Part shown: positions 25,393 to 34,735 of the stretch, one piece after another
How positions within the stretch are numbered: position 1 is the first letter of the stretch
Layout of the letters: every line of letters starts with the position of its first letter
NCBI GenBank assembly: GCA_964386865.1
Contig: CAYLUN010000045.1
Coordinates: 1-45,668 of the forward strand
Source: CAYLUN01 sp964386865
GTDB taxonomy: Bacteria > Verrucomicrobiota > Kiritimatiellia > RFP12 > UBA1067
Reading direction: 5' to 3'
Length of the DNA: 45,668 bases
The notes under the pieces: model-generated
The model's database searches: none
What the model was told of the DNA's origin: nothing
The model's input: only the letters and a program-made list of their open reading frames with translations
Made by a program: the position numbers and the translations under genes

Positions 25393-27651
25393 ATGCGTAA
25401 GTGGGGAATGTTTGCGCTTTGTTTGTGTCTGGGGTCATACGGGGTCTTTGCGGACGCTGCACCCTCTCATGTGAACACGGTGAACGGCGTGTCGAACGCC
25501 GTCCCGAACGGCTATGTGCCGCCGCTGGTCAGCAACGGCAGCCTGTGCATGCTGGTGGACTGTCTGGGCGGACAGGCCCAGCGCTGCACGGTCAACATGA
25601 CGCCGACCATTTTCTGGGAAGGGCGGCGCTATGGGCCGCCGAAGGATCAGCTGATTCCTTTCGGCCATTTCGAGACGGACGTCGCGGCCGACGGAAAGAG
25701 GCTGGCGATGCCTGCGGCGTGGACGCAGGCGCTGGACACGAAAGCGGCGCTGGTGACGTGCAGCAACCAGTACGACAACGGACTCGTGGTTGAAACCTGC
25801 GTGTTCACGCCGCTCAGCCGCGATATGGTCGTGATCAGGAAGCGGGTGTCGTCAGCGAGCGCCGCTACCCGCTCGGCGCAGCTGACCTTTCATTATCGCT
25901 TCACGCCTCCGGGCGGCGAGAACCGCGCGCCACGCCGCGTGGTCTGCGCAGGGGGGGGGGACGAGGCGGCCAAGGGCGTGGAGTTCCGCTTTCAGGCGGA
26001 CGCCCACAGCCCGTGCGACGGCATCGTCTCGGTCTTCGCGGATAAACCGGTGACGGCCACGGTGGACAAGCAGGTCGCCTCGTTGACATCCGAGATTGCG
26101 CTCGAGGGCGGCGTGCCGTCCGAGGTGACCTTCTGCCTGCTTTTTGCGGACTCGCTGGACGGCAAGGATTATGCGGAGCGGGCCGCGGCGCTGCAGGCCC
26201 GGGCGCTGCAGCTGGGCTACGACGGTCTCTACGCCGAGCACCAGCAGGCGTGGTCCGCGTACTGGGACGAGTCGTATGTGCGCCTGCCGGACGCCAAGCT
26301 TGAGACCGTCTACAACACGGCGCAGTATCACCTGCGGGCCAACGCGACCCGGTGGTCGTTTCCGGTCGGCATCTTTAACTCGCACTGGGCGGGGCGTTTC
26401 TTCGGCTGGGACGAGATGTTCTGCTATCAGGCGCTGGTCAGCAGCAACCACCGCGACATCGCGCGCCGCGGCCCCGAGTTTCGTTGCGCCGGCCTGAAGG
26501 TCGCGACCGACCGGGCCGCGCACTACGGCAAGGCGGGCCTGTATGGCGCACGCTATCCGTGGGAGACGCTGGAGGACGGGTCTGAGGCCGCGCCGCCCGG
26601 ATTCTGGATGGAGCACGTGTTCCACATGTCGAACATCGCGTTGGCGGCGTGGTACCAGTACCTGTTCACGGACGATGCGGAGTATCTGGCGAAAACGGGC
26701 TACCCTGTGATCAAGGAGTGCGCGCGGTTCTTCCTCGCCAACATGGTCAACGAAGCGCCGGACGGAGGTATGTTCATCGGTAAATGCACGGATCTGGAGC
26801 GGCTGGGGCCGGCGAAGGTCAATCCCTTCATGACCTCCTGTGGTGCGATCTACACGCTCGAGGCGGGCGCGAAGGCGGCCGCCCTGCTCCAGGCGGACGG
26901 GGCGGAGGCGGCGGCTTGGACGCTCGCGGCGGCGAGGCTGCGCGACTCGCTGCCGGCCGAGGGCGACCGGTATGTGCCCTATGCGGGATGCAAAGACGAG
27001 AGCGTGGCGTCGCTGGGCGGGCTCTTCCCGTATCCGGTTTTCGACGAGACGAGCGCGCGCCAAAGCAACGCGGTCTATCACTACGTCAAGAACGGGCGGG
27101 CCTTCGGCAACATGTACCAGATGGGCTCGTCGGTGTGCGCGTGGTACCTGGGGTGGATGGCTGCGGCGCTGGCCGAGCTGGGCGACAAGACGGAGCCGGC
27201 CAAGATGCTGGAGGAGGCGGCCTCCGGCGCGGGCTGCTTCGGCGAACTGTTCGAGATCAACGAGGAGAAGGTGTCGCGGTGCCCCTGGTTCTCCACGGCG
27301 TCCGGCAACGTCGTTTACGCGCTGAACCAGATGCTGCTGCAGAACAGGGAGGACGGCTCAATCCGGCTCGCACAGGGCGTGCCCGAGGCGTGGAAGGACT
27401 ACGCGTTTAAGCTCGCCTGCCACGGCAACCTCACGGCGGAGGTGGAGGTGAAGGGCGGCAAGATCGTCAGGCTGACGCTGGAGCCGGGAGATGCGGGGCG
27501 CGAGCGGACGCGGGTGATCGTGCTGCCGGCCGGGCTTGTCAATGAGGCGGCGTTCAACCGGACGGTGGTCAAGGGCGTGGCGGCGCACGGTGCCAACACG
27601 ATGATCGAAGTTCGGATCCAGGGCCGGACAGAGCTGGTACGGCGGAACTGA
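25393..27651 (+). CDS. Secreted (alpha/alpha)6-barrel glycosidase, GH65/GH95-like
   Basis: A 752-residue exported enzyme. A signal peptide (MRKWGMFALCLCLGSYGVFA) is followed by an N-terminal beta-sandwich (about 25-260), a helical linker, and a six-hairpin barrel (about 295-660) opening with TVYNTAQYHLRANATRW, then HWAGRFFGWDEMFCYQAL, WMEHVFHMSNIALAAWYQY and a C-terminal beta domain. This order is that of GH65/GH95-type enzymes, but I cannot fix the family or the catalytic acid by eye. The ATG at 25393 is chosen because GGGGGGAG lies 4 bases upstream; the longer frame would begin inside the promoter region. It is the first gene of the operator copy 2 unit, before a DUF6259-like gene and an esterase. 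Confidence 0.8.
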   Translation: MRKWGMFALCLCLGSYGVFADAAPSHVNTVNGVSNAVPNGYVPPLVSNGSLCMLVDCLGGQAQRCTVNMTPTIFWEGRRYGPPKDQLIPFGHFETDVAADGKRLAMPAAWTQALDTKAALVTCSNQYDNGLVVETCVFTPLSRDMVVIRKRVSSASAATRSAQLTFHYRFTPPGGENRAPRRVVCAGGGDEAAKGVEFRFQADAHSPCDGIVSVFADKPVTATVDKQVASLTSEIALEGGVPSEVTFCLLFADSLDGKDYAERAAALQARALQLGYDGLYAEHQQAWSAYWDESYVRLPDAKLETVYNTAQYHLRANATRWSFPVGIFNSHWAGRFFGWDEMFCYQALVSSNHRDIARRGPEFRCAGLKVATDRAAHYGKAGLYGARYPWETLEDGSEAAPPGFWMEHVFHMSNIALAAWYQYLFTDDAEYLAKTGYPVIKECARFFLANMVNEAPDGGMFIGKCTDLERLGPAKVNPFMTSCGAIYTLEAGAKAAALLQADGAEAAAWTLAAARLRDSLPAEGDRYVPYAGCKDESVASLGGLFPYPVFDETSARQSNAVYHYVKNGRAFGNMYQMGSSVCAWYLGWMAAALAELGDKTEPAKMLEEAASGAGCFGELFEINEEKVSRCPWFSTASGNVVYALNQMLLQNREDGSIRLAQGVPEAWKDYAFKLACHGNLTAEVEVKGGKIVRLTLEPGDAGRERTRVIVLPAGLVNEAAFNRTVVKGVAAHGANTMIEVRIQGRTELVRRN

Positions 27652-27692
27652 TTATTCAGATGACGGGATTGCAGTAGAAAAGGGGGTGCGAG

Positions 27693-29867
27693 TTGAAAAG
27701 CAGCGTCATGTTGCTGGGAGTGGCTTGGGCCGGTTCCCTCTGTTACGGGGCAATGTTGGTTGCCGCCGTACTGTGCGGGTGCCTGAGCGTGAACGCGCAG
27801 ACTGTCGCGCTCAAAGTGTGCGACGTCGAGGTCGCGGTTGACGAGAAGGGAAATCTGACTTCCCTTAAAAACACGCAAACCGGGCAGGACTATGCGGGCG
27901 GTCATCCGCTGTGGCGGCTCTACTTCGACCGCAAAGACGGCGAGAAAGAGATCGAGATCCTGGCGTCAAACAATGTGCCCGAAGTGCGGCGGGAGGACGG
28001 GCGGATCACTCTCACATACCGCTCGCTGAGGACGCGCGATGCCGAGCTGAAGATGGGACTCTCGCTTTCGGTACGGGTTGAGGACGGGCTTGTTCGCTTC
28101 GGTTCCGAAGTCTCGAATAGCGAGCCGCACACCATCATACGCGAGCTGCACTACCCGCTGGTCGGCGCATGTCGGCTGCCGCCAGGCCACAGGCTGCTGA
28201 CCACGCACCTCGGCGGGCAGCTCAGCGCCGATCCGGTCAAGCGCATCGTCGCGGCGGGCAACAGTCCCCCGTACATGGCGCCATCACAATATTACCGTCA
28301 AACCGACCTGAAGTATCCGGCGCACACCTCGGCGAACTGCTTCGCTTTTGTGGGCGAAGCACAGGGTCTTTATCTGGGCAGCCATGACCTGACCTATCAG
28401 GACACGTGGCACGGGCTGCGGGTCTATCCGGACGCGTCAGGCGTGTTCAGCCTGCTTGAAGCGGGTCTCTACAAGTATCCCAACTGCACGAATGGCCAGG
28501 TGTGGGCGTGCGACGCGAACGTGCTCGCACCCTATACCGGCACGTGGCACCAGACGTCCAAGATCTACCGAAAATGGGCTGACACGTGGTGGCGCCACCG
28601 CGAGGCGCCGGCGTGGGTGACCCAGATGAAAGGCTGGCAGCGCATCATTTTCCGCCACCAGTACGGCGAAACCTTCTTCAGGTACTCGGACTTGGATAAC
28701 CGTATCCGTCAGGCGGGCGAAAGCGTGGGCGTGAACGCGGTGTTTCCGTTCGGTTGGTGGCAGAGTGGCATGGACAACGGCTACCCGGACTCCTACTGGG
28801 TGACTGATCCCGAACAGGGCGGCGATACAGGTTGGGCGGATGCGGTCGCTGCATACCGGAAGAACGGCGGCAGGGTTCTGCTGTATTTCAACGGCAAGCT
28901 GATCGACCGCGAGAGCGAGTTCTACCGGAACGGCGAGGGCAAGGCCGTCTGTTACCACGACAACACCGGGTCGGATTATACGGAGCAGTACCGGTTCAAG
29001 GGGCTGGGAACGTTTACGGGGCATTACAACGCCCGGACGTTTGTCGTGGCGGACACCAGGCGGGAGGCGTGGCGAAAATGGCTGCTGCGCATGGCTGACC
29101 GCGCGGTCAGCTTCGGCGCGGACAGCGTGTTCTATGACCAGTTGGGCTATTGTGAGGCGAACTCCAACTGGGAGCTGAGCGGCGAATTTCCTGTGCCGAA
29201 CACGCGGGTGATGGCTGACAAGGCCGAGACGCTGAAGATGATCCACGATTATCTGGATGCCAAGGGCCTTGTGGATTTCGCGCTCGGAACGGAGCACTTT
29301 ACAGACGTGACCGCGCAGCACGTGGACTATGTGCACAACGTGACCGGCGCTGCCGGGCCAGAGGCTTTTCCGGAGTGGGGCCGCTATACGTTCCCGGAGG
29401 TGGTCCTCTCTGACCGCGAGATCCGGGACGACACGGATATTCCGCGCCGCGTGAATCTGTCGGTGCTGAAGGGACTGCGGAACGACATCGAGATCTATCG
29501 GTGTCGCGACCTGATCGACAAGACGCCGATCTATCAGGCCTATCTCGCTAAGGTCAACCGGCTGCGCGACACGTACTGCGACCTGCTGCTGTCGGGCCAG
29601 TACCGCGATACGGAGGGCTTCGCCTCCGACAATCCACAGGTCGCCACCCGGTGTTTCGTGAATGGGAACCGCATGGCGGTCGTGGCGACACAAAGTTCGG
29701 AGAAGACGGCGACGACCCTCATTCGCGTGCCGGGGTATCGGTTCAAGGAATCTGGTGGCGTAGGTGAGGTCAAGGTTGATACGCTGGCTGACGGAGCGCA
29801 AACGGTTCTCGTCGGTCAGAACGGGATCTTGGCGTTGATTTACGAAAAGGATGCGAAAGCGCCGTAG
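27693..29867 (+). CDS. Secreted DUF6259-like putative glycosidase, first copy
   Basis: A 724-residue exported protein with an N-terminal signal (about 10-36, to SVNAQ), a beta-sandwich (about 40-290), a TIM-barrel-like region (about 305-600; NAVFPFGWWQSGMDNGYPD, GRVLLYFNGKLID, FGADSVFYDQLGYCEAN) and a C-terminal beta domain. The conserved SVFYDQLG aspartate is placed as in retaining GH31/GH36-type barrels, but catalysis is not proven for this family. The TTG at 27693 has GGGGGT 5 bases upstream; the ATG at 27708 is the alternative. It is a paralog of the gene at 34736 (shared YDQLG and LL-SG-DTEGFA). It lies 41 bp after the glycosidase gene. Confidence 0.75.
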   Translation: MKSSVMLLGVAWAGSLCYGAMLVAAVLCGCLSVNAQTVALKVCDVEVAVDEKGNLTSLKNTQTGQDYAGGHPLWRLYFDRKDGEKEIEILASNNVPEVRREDGRITLTYRSLRTRDAELKMGLSLSVRVEDGLVRFGSEVSNSEPHTIIRELHYPLVGACRLPPGHRLLTTHLGGQLSADPVKRIVAAGNSPPYMAPSQYYRQTDLKYPAHTSANCFAFVGEAQGLYLGSHDLTYQDTWHGLRVYPDASGVFSLLEAGLYKYPNCTNGQVWACDANVLAPYTGTWHQTSKIYRKWADTWWRHREAPAWVTQMKGWQRIIFRHQYGETFFRYSDLDNRIRQAGESVGVNAVFPFGWWQSGMDNGYPDSYWVTDPEQGGDTGWADAVAAYRKNGGRVLLYFNGKLIDRESEFYRNGEGKAVCYHDNTGSDYTEQYRFKGLGTFTGHYNARTFVVADTRREAWRKWLLRMADRAVSFGADSVFYDQLGYCEANSNWELSGEFPVPNTRVMADKAETLKMIHDYLDAKGLVDFALGTEHFTDVTAQHVDYVHNVTGAAGPEAFPEWGRYTFPEVVLSDREIRDDTDIPRRVNLSVLKGLRNDIEIYRCRDLIDKTPIYQAYLAKVNRLRDTYCDLLLSGQYRDTEGFASDNPQVATRCFVNGNRMAVVATQSSEKTATTLIRVPGYRFKESGGVGEVKVDTLADGAQTVLVGQNGILALIYEKDAKAP

Positions 29868-29905
29868 AGCAGGCGTGGAGCTTGTGCCAAAGAAAGGGAG
29901 ATGTG

Positions 29906-31114
29906 ATGCGTAAGACGATTCTGTTGGCGCTGGCCTGTGCGGGAGTCATCAGTTGCGGAGCGGCCGAGTGGAAGCCCGAAATGGCAAGGGAGCAGGACCA
30001 CCTCGGCCGCAAGCTGGAGGTCTTCACGAACGGGGTGAAGGAGACGTGGGGCTATGCGAAGCCCCAGACGGACACGTTCTTCGTGCTGCACCCCAAGCAG
30101 CCGCGCGAGAACGCGCCGCTCTACGTGGTGCTGCACTCGGCCGGGCACGACGTGAGCTCCTGCCTGCAGTGTACGCTCACGCCGGGCAACCACGACATTT
30201 ATCACTCGCCTGAGGACTTTTTCGCGCTCTACCTCGACTGCCGCGCCAACAAGGGCGACTGGTGGTGGGGCATCCAGACCTACAAGGGCTTCGACGTGGG
30301 CCCCACGGAGAAGCGGGTCATGGACACGGTGAAGTGGGTGGTGCGGACGTACGGCGTCGACCCGGAGCGCGTCTACCTGTGCGGCAACTCCATGGGCGGC
30401 AGCGGCACGCTGGGCATCGGCCTGCGCCACGGCGACGTGTTCGCGGCGATCAAGGCGAACGTGCCCGCCCGCGTCGAGCATGTGTCGAGCCGCATGGGCT
30501 TCACGCCCTACGCGCTGCCGGCGGACGCGCGGCTGCCCGATCCGCCGATCTGCGTCGACTACTCGGCGCCGAACGACTCGTGGTCGACCAACCACGAGGC
30601 CTTCGTGAGCGCGATGAACGCGCGCAAGTATCCGCTCTTTTTCTACTGGGGGCCGTTCGGCCACGCGAACAACAACGCGAAGATTCTGGCGGTCAACGAT
30701 CTGGTTCATTCCTTCGACTGGCTGAGCGTCAAGAAGAACGAGGCCTACCCGGCGTTCACCGACGCGTCGACCAACGACCCGCTGCCGTGGCCGGGAAGCC
30801 TCGGCGACAAGAAAGCCGGCCAGGTCAACGCCTTCTTCCGCTGGAAGACGCTCAGCGATGCGCGCACGGGCGTCGAGGTCACGCTTTTCCTCGTCACGCC
30901 CGACACGCTGAAGACTGCTTTCGCGATTCCGGCCGAGGCGATTGCGAGCGTGAGCCTGCGGCGGCTGCAGCAGTTCCAGGTCAAGCCGGGCGAAGCGGTG
31001 AGCTGGTCGTTTGGCGAGGCGACCGGCGTGGCCAAGGCCGATGACAGGGGGTGCGTGACGGTGCCGAACCTGACGATCACGGCTAAGCCGGCCACGCTGC
31101 GCGTGAGCAAGTGA
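29906..31114 (+). CDS. Secreted alpha/beta-hydrolase, esterase-like
   Basis: A 402-residue exported hydrolase. A short signal (MRKTILLALACAGVISCGAA, possibly a lipoprotein signal at C18) precedes an alpha/beta-hydrolase core: YVVLHSAGHD near the oxyanion region, the nucleophile S162 in CGNSMGGSG, and a later PLFFYWGPFGHANN segment carrying the probable histidine. It resembles the feruloyl-esterase/PHB-depolymerase-like group, which removes ester groups from plant or algal polysaccharides. The C-terminal 110 residues form a separate beta domain. The ATG at 29906 follows AGGGAG by 5 bases. It is the last gene of the operator copy 2 unit, fitting removal of side groups before glycosidase action. 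Confidence 0.82.
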   Translation: MRKTILLALACAGVISCGAAEWKPEMAREQDHLGRKLEVFTNGVKETWGYAKPQTDTFFVLHPKQPRENAPLYVVLHSAGHDVSSCLQCTLTPGNHDIYHSPEDFFALYLDCRANKGDWWWGIQTYKGFDVGPTEKRVMDTVKWVVRTYGVDPERVYLCGNSMGGSGTLGIGLRHGDVFAAIKANVPARVEHVSSRMGFTPYALPADARLPDPPICVDYSAPNDSWSTNHEAFVSAMNARKYPLFFYWGPFGHANNNAKILAVNDLVHSFDWLSVKKNEAYPAFTDASTNDPLPWPGSLGDKKAGQVNAFFRWKTLSDARTGVEVTLFLVTPDTLKTAFAIPAEAIASVSLRRLQQFQVKPGEAVSWSFGEATGVAKADDRGCVTVPNLTITAKPATLRVSK

Positions 31115-31132
31115 GGGGCGGCCTAGCTTTGC

Positions 31133-32587
31133 CTAGCCGTGCCAGGGGCGATTCCGCTTCTGGCACGCCGGGAAGATGTCGTTGAAGAGGTTTACGTTTT
31201 CGACAAGCTGGAAGTCATACATGCCCACGCACAAGAAGTCGGCGCCGGCCTTCAGCGCAAACGGGAACCCGTCTTTGGGCTCGACCGCCCCCGCCGCCAA
31301 CGTCTTGAAGCCGATCCAGGGCTCCTTGCGCGTCTGCATGTACGCGATTGTCTCATCCGGGTTCGTGCACCAGATGTTGTCGTGGCGCGTGCCGCCGCTG
31401 ATGTTCGCAGACCAGTAGTTGGTCGGATGGATGGTCTTAACCCAGTAATCGGGGACAAGGCCGCGGTCGACGCATTCCTTGACCGCTTCCAGACTGTGGG
31501 CGCCGATGCCCGCCTGGTAGCCTTCTTTGCGCATGAAGGCAAGGGCGTCCTCGATAATCTTGTAGTTCTTTTCGCGAATCATGTACTTTTCGGTCATCTC
31601 GCCCTGAATGTAGAGCATTTGCGCGCCGAACTTGATGGATTCTTGCGCGCCTTTGACCGGATCACCGCCGATGGCGCAGTCGGACAGCACCTGCATCTTG
31701 CCGCCCTCCTTCTTCAAGTAGTCGCCCATGACGCGGAACAAGCCGGGATTCAGGATGATGGTGTTCATGCCCGCCGCTTCCGCCATGTGGAGCGTGCGGA
31801 AGACGCGCCAGTCTTCGTGGTAGGCTTTGACGAGCTTGCTGACGTAAATCAGGTCGCGCGCATGCGCCCAGCCGCCGATCAGGTTGCAGCCCATGAACAT
31901 GCGGCTAATGGTTACTGAGCCTATTTTTCCGCGTACGTCAATGGGCTTCTTCAGCTCGCTGATGTCTTTGAACTCAAAGGTGCGGAGCGTGGCGCTGGTC
32001 ACCGCGTCGGCTTTGTTCTTCAGGTTCTCTTTTTCCCAGACGCGACCATGCTTCTCGAAAAATGCGCCCGCGAACGCGCCCAGCACGGGCAGCGCGCTTA
32101 GGTTCTTGAGAAATTCGCGGCGGTCGCCCGCGAGGGCCTGCTCACCCTTGAACAAGCAGCGCGTGATGAGCGCCCCAATGCCATAGGTGGGCACGGCGCA
32201 AATGACGGCCAGGGCAATGGCCTCGACAATGTTCCTGTCAACCCAGAGGAAATGGCCTTCGCGGGCTGCGTTCGCGCCAAAGGGTGGCTGAGCCAAATAG
32301 TACAACGCCAGCAACAGGATGCCGCAAACGGATGAGAAGCGAACGAAGAGGCCCAGAATGAGCGCAAGCCCAACGAGGGTCAGCCCCCACATGTTCAGCT
32401 GATTGACCAGGTTCAGCAGGAAAGGCGTGTCCGCGATCGTGTGAAACAGGTCAGCGGCGATCCACTGGCTGGACTTCAGATAGCCGAAGGCGCTCCAATT
32501 GCCCTGTGACAGTTTCCAGAGGCCCTCATAGAGAAAATGCCAGCCAACAAAGAACCGCAGAATCGTAACCCAATAAGACTTGTTCAT
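31133..32587 (-). CDS. DoxX membrane domain fused to a TIM-barrel domain
   Basis: A 484-residue two-part protein. Residues about 1-150 are a DoxX-type domain of four membrane helices (VTILRFFVGWHFLYEGLWKL, MWGLTLVGLALILGLFVRF, GILLLALYYLAQPPF, IVEAIALAVICAVP). Residues 155-178 look like a twin-arginine-type segment (DRREFLKNLSALPVLGAFAG) in an internal position. Residues about 205-484 form a soluble TIM-barrel-like domain (MGCNLIGGWAHARDL, GMNTIILNPGLFRVM, GIGAHSLEAVKECVDRG, CVGMYDFQLVENVN). Function unknown. The ATG at 32587 follows AAAGGGGTG; an upstream extension to 32611 overlaps the leader. It is convergent with the esterase gene. Confidence 0.78.
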   Translation of the reverse strand: MNKSYWVTILRFFVGWHFLYEGLWKLSQGNWSAFGYLKSSQWIAADLFHTIADTPFLLNLVNQLNMWGLTLVGLALILGLFVRFSSVCGILLLALYYLAQPPFGANAAREGHFLWVDRNIVEAIALAVICAVPTYGIGALITRCLFKGEQALAGDRREFLKNLSALPVLGAFAGAFFEKHGRVWEKENLKNKADAVTSATLRTFEFKDISELKKPIDVRGKIGSVTISRMFMGCNLIGGWAHARDLIYVSKLVKAYHEDWRVFRTLHMAEAAGMNTIILNPGLFRVMGDYLKKEGGKMQVLSDCAIGGDPVKGAQESIKFGAQMLYIQGEMTEKYMIREKNYKIIEDALAFMRKEGYQAGIGAHSLEAVKECVDRGLVPDYWVKTIHPTNYWSANISGGTRHDNIWCTNPDETIAYMQTRKEPWIGFKTLAAGAVEPKDGFPFALKAGADFLCVGMYDFQLVENVNLFNDIFPACQKRNRPWHG

Positions 32588-32616
32588 CGACACCCCTTTC
32601 GCCAAGCGCAAGGGTA

Positions 32617-32645
32617 ACTATACCTGCTTCCAGGCGCAAGTGCCA
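32617..32645 (-). promoter_or_regulatory. Possible promoter of the DoxX fusion gene
   Basis: On the minus strand TGGCAC (32640-32645) and TATAGT (32617-32622) are 17 bp apart, 29 bases before the start codon. The -10 is good and the -35 weak. No tandem 21-bp operator is attached. Confidence 0.4.
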
Positions 32646-32733
32646 GCCTTGTCAGTGCCGTATAATCGGTTGGTGGCAGGGGTGGCGCGAGTCGGGCGCG
32701 TTTCAGATGAAAGCGTGTCGCAAGACCGGGAGT

Positions 32734-32850
32734 GCGGGCGCCCCCGCCCGCCACAACGTGGGTGACGCGACAGTCCGCAAGCGGTTGTTCCACGTTTGGC
32801 TGTGCGCGAGCCTTGCGCGGACGTTCGCCAGGCGGGCGAGGGCGCCCGCC
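32734..32850. repeat. Pair of GC hairpins in the 405-bp divergent gap
   Basis: GCGGGCG-CCCC-CGCCCGC at 32734-32751... is a 7-bp stem with a CCCC loop, and GGCGGGCG-AGGG-CGCCCGCC at 32831-32850 is a perfect 8-bp stem. The two also pair with each other, so a larger fold is possible. They lie about 80 bp apart between the DoxX fusion and the DUF4832-like gene. They resemble a REP pair but differ from the double hairpin at 39865 and 43553. The remainder of 32588-32992 holds only the two proposed promoters. Confidence 0.55.
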
Positions 32851-32931
32851 CTCCCAGGTGTTCCGCACACGAGACGCACTCAACTCGCACACCCTGTCAC
32901 CAACCAATTGCGCACCGCAGATCGAGGAAGC

Positions 32932-32960
32932 TTGATAAGTGCGCGGAAACAAACTACTTT
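32932..32960 (+). promoter_or_regulatory. Sigma70-type promoter of the DUF4832-like gene
   Basis: TTGATA (32932-32937) and TACTTT (32955-32960) are 17 bp apart, 32 bases before the start codon. The -35 resembles that at 11538 and there is no tandem operator. Confidence 0.5.
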
Positions 32961-32992
32961 GCTGACGTAAGACCATCAGAAAGAAGGTTCGG

Positions 32993-34405
32993 ATGAGGAC
33001 TGCGCTGTTAGCAATAGGGTGTGCGGTGGTTGGCGCCTGCGCCGCGCAACAAGTGACCGTGACGCCCGAAGAGACGGATGAACTGCTCGCCAATCCAGGT
33101 GTGGGGTGGGAGACGTTTCACCACACCAGCAAACAGGACAAGAACCTGCCTGCATGGGTTCCGTCGACGGTTCACTACGCGCGGTGGGGCTGGGGCGAAC
33201 TGGAGCAGGAGCCGGGCACGATCAACACGAACCTCTTGGAGCGGGTGTTGAGGGAAACGCGCGAGGCGGGGCAAAAGCTGGCGTTCCGCGTGATGTGCTG
33301 TTCGCCCTATCCCGGCAAGCCTTATCATCCCGCGTGGCTCAAGACCCTCGGCGGTCGGGAACTGCTCGCGGACCATAAAGGCAAGGGCCCGTTTCCGATT
33401 CCCGACATGGACGATCCGATCGTCATGGACGCCCACCTCGCTTTCATCAAGCGGCTGGGCGCGCGCTACGACGGGCATCCCGATATCGACCATCTAGATC
33501 TGGGGTCGATCGGCTGGTGGGGCGAGTGGCACCTGAGCGGCTCGAAAACCTGCAAGCTGCCCACGCTGGAGAACCGCAGGAAGGTGGTGGACGCGTATTT
33601 GGCCGCGTTCAAGAAGACGAGGCTCGTTATGCTGCTGAATGGCAAGGAATGCACGGCCCACGCGACGGCGCGCGGCGCGGGGTGGCGCGCCGACTCGCTG
33701 GGCGACCTCGGCAGCTTTTCGTCCACGTGGAACCACATGCGCAACGCGTATCCGGAGTGGATCCGAGCGACCGGTGTGCAGGACGTCTGGACGAACGCGC
33801 CGATCGCCTACGAGCCGCCGGGGGCTGTGAGCGAGTTCGCGGAGAAGGGGTGGCCGCTGCGCTGGATCTTCAACTACGGGCTGGCCTGCCACGGCAGCCT
33901 CTTCAGCGGCAAGTCCGGCAAGCTGCCGGAGACCCCGCAGTTCCGGCAGGAGCTGGAGCGCTTTCTGAAGCGGCTGGGCTACCGGCTTGTGCTGAAAGAG
34001 CTCCGGCATCCGGCGCAGGCGGGCGGCACGCTCGACGTGGCGATGAAGTGGCAGAACGTCGGCTCCGCGCCCTGCTATCGGCCGTACCGCGTGGCCTGCC
34101 GGCTGACGAATGTCAAAGGGTGTAGCGTGGTCATCGTTGGCCAGACGACCGTAAACCACTGGCTGCCGGGCTCGGTCGAGCTGTTCACAGAGGCCTTCTT
34201 CAAGGAGGTTCCGGACCTGCCGCCGGGGCCGGTCTACGAGGTCTCCGAAGCGCTCGCGCTACCGGCCGATCTCGCCGCCGGCACCTACACGCTGTCGGTC
34301 GCAGTGGTCGATGAAGCGACGGTTCCCGTCGTGCGGCTTGCGATCAAGGGACGCGCGGCGGACGGGTGGTGCCCGCTGAGCAAGGTCGAGGTCGTGAGGC
34401 GGTAG
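32993..34405 (+). CDS. Secreted DUF4832-like putative glycosidase
   Basis: A 470-residue exported protein with a signal (MRTALLAIGCAVVGACAAQ), then the DUF4832-type opening ELLANPGVGWETFHHT, a TIM-barrel-like region with DHLDLGSIGWWGEWHLSG (the WGEW glutamate is a candidate catalytic residue), and a beta-rich C-terminal domain from about 335. The family is widespread among Bacteroidota and PVC glycan degraders, but its activity is not assigned. AGAAGG lies 5 bases before the ATG. The gene has its own promoter and precedes operator copy 3, so it is probably not part of the regulon; the transcript may still run into the next unit. Confidence 0.78.
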   Translation: MRTALLAIGCAVVGACAAQQVTVTPEETDELLANPGVGWETFHHTSKQDKNLPAWVPSTVHYARWGWGELEQEPGTINTNLLERVLRETREAGQKLAFRVMCCSPYPGKPYHPAWLKTLGGRELLADHKGKGPFPIPDMDDPIVMDAHLAFIKRLGARYDGHPDIDHLDLGSIGWWGEWHLSGSKTCKLPTLENRRKVVDAYLAAFKKTRLVMLLNGKECTAHATARGAGWRADSLGDLGSFSSTWNHMRNAYPEWIRATGVQDVWTNAPIAYEPPGAVSEFAEKGWPLRWIFNYGLACHGSLFSGKSGKLPETPQFRQELERFLKRLGYRLVLKELRHPAQAGGTLDVAMKWQNVGSAPCYRPYRVACRLTNVKGCSVVIVGQTTVNHWLPGSVELFTEAFFKEVPDLPPGPVYEVSEALALPADLAAGTYTLSVAVVDEATVPVVRLAIKGRAADGWCPLSKVEVVRR

Positions 34406-34479
34406 AGGCGGGGGAGAAGCGCAGAACGGTCAACGTTCAATTTTGAAGGGAGAACAGGGGTGGGCTGTTTCGAACGAGC

Positions 34480-34545
34480 GTTCGGAAAAACGAGGGTTCA
34501 GTTCGCATAATCGAGGTTGCGTGAGTGGGGCGCAGCGCCTATAGT
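34480..34545 (+). promoter_or_regulatory. Tandem 21-bp operator plus promoter, copy 3
   Basis: Half-site A GTTCGGAAAAACGAGG is at 34480-34495 and is the most diverged. Half-site B GTTCGCATAATCGAGG at 34501-34516 matches half-site A of copy 1 exactly. B abuts the -35 TTGCGT (34517-34522); a 17-bp spacer leads to TATAGT (34540-34545). A 14-bp palindrome (CGAACG-AG-CGTTCG, 34471-34484) overlaps half-site A. The start codon lies about 190 bases downstream. Confidence 0.87.
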
Positions 34546-34580
34546 GACGGCTGAACGGCGCGGGTGCGCGACACGGGTAA

Positions 34581-34671
34581 GATTAGGATTGCGGTTAGGA
34601 TTACGATTACGATTGGGACTACGAATGACAGCGTGCCCTCTTAATCGTAATCTTGATCGTAATCGTAATCT
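34581..34671. repeat. GATTAC-unit inverted repeat in a 5' leader
   Basis: Six-base GATTAC-type units at 34581-34615 (a 16-nt run at 34599-34614) face their complement ATCGTAATCGTAATC within 34641-34670. At least 15 of 16 positions pair, giving a strong AT-rich hairpin. It lies in the untranslated leader of the second DUF6259-like gene, downstream of operator copy 3. Its AT content is quite unlike the flanking DNA. The remaining part of 34406-34735 holds the operator and nothing else I can name. Confidence 0.65.
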
Positions 34672-34735
34672 GTTTGAAGTTCTCGACACGCTGCACGTTT
34701 GAGCGGCCGTCTTGTAGAGCCGTACTGGAGGGAAC

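Noticed and set aside
32909..32937. A fifth operator copy (GATCGAGG at 32920-32927 near the DUF4832-like promoter)
   Set aside because: Only one half-site resembles the motif, at about 9 of 16 positions. There is no partner 21 bp upstream and it does not abut the -35.
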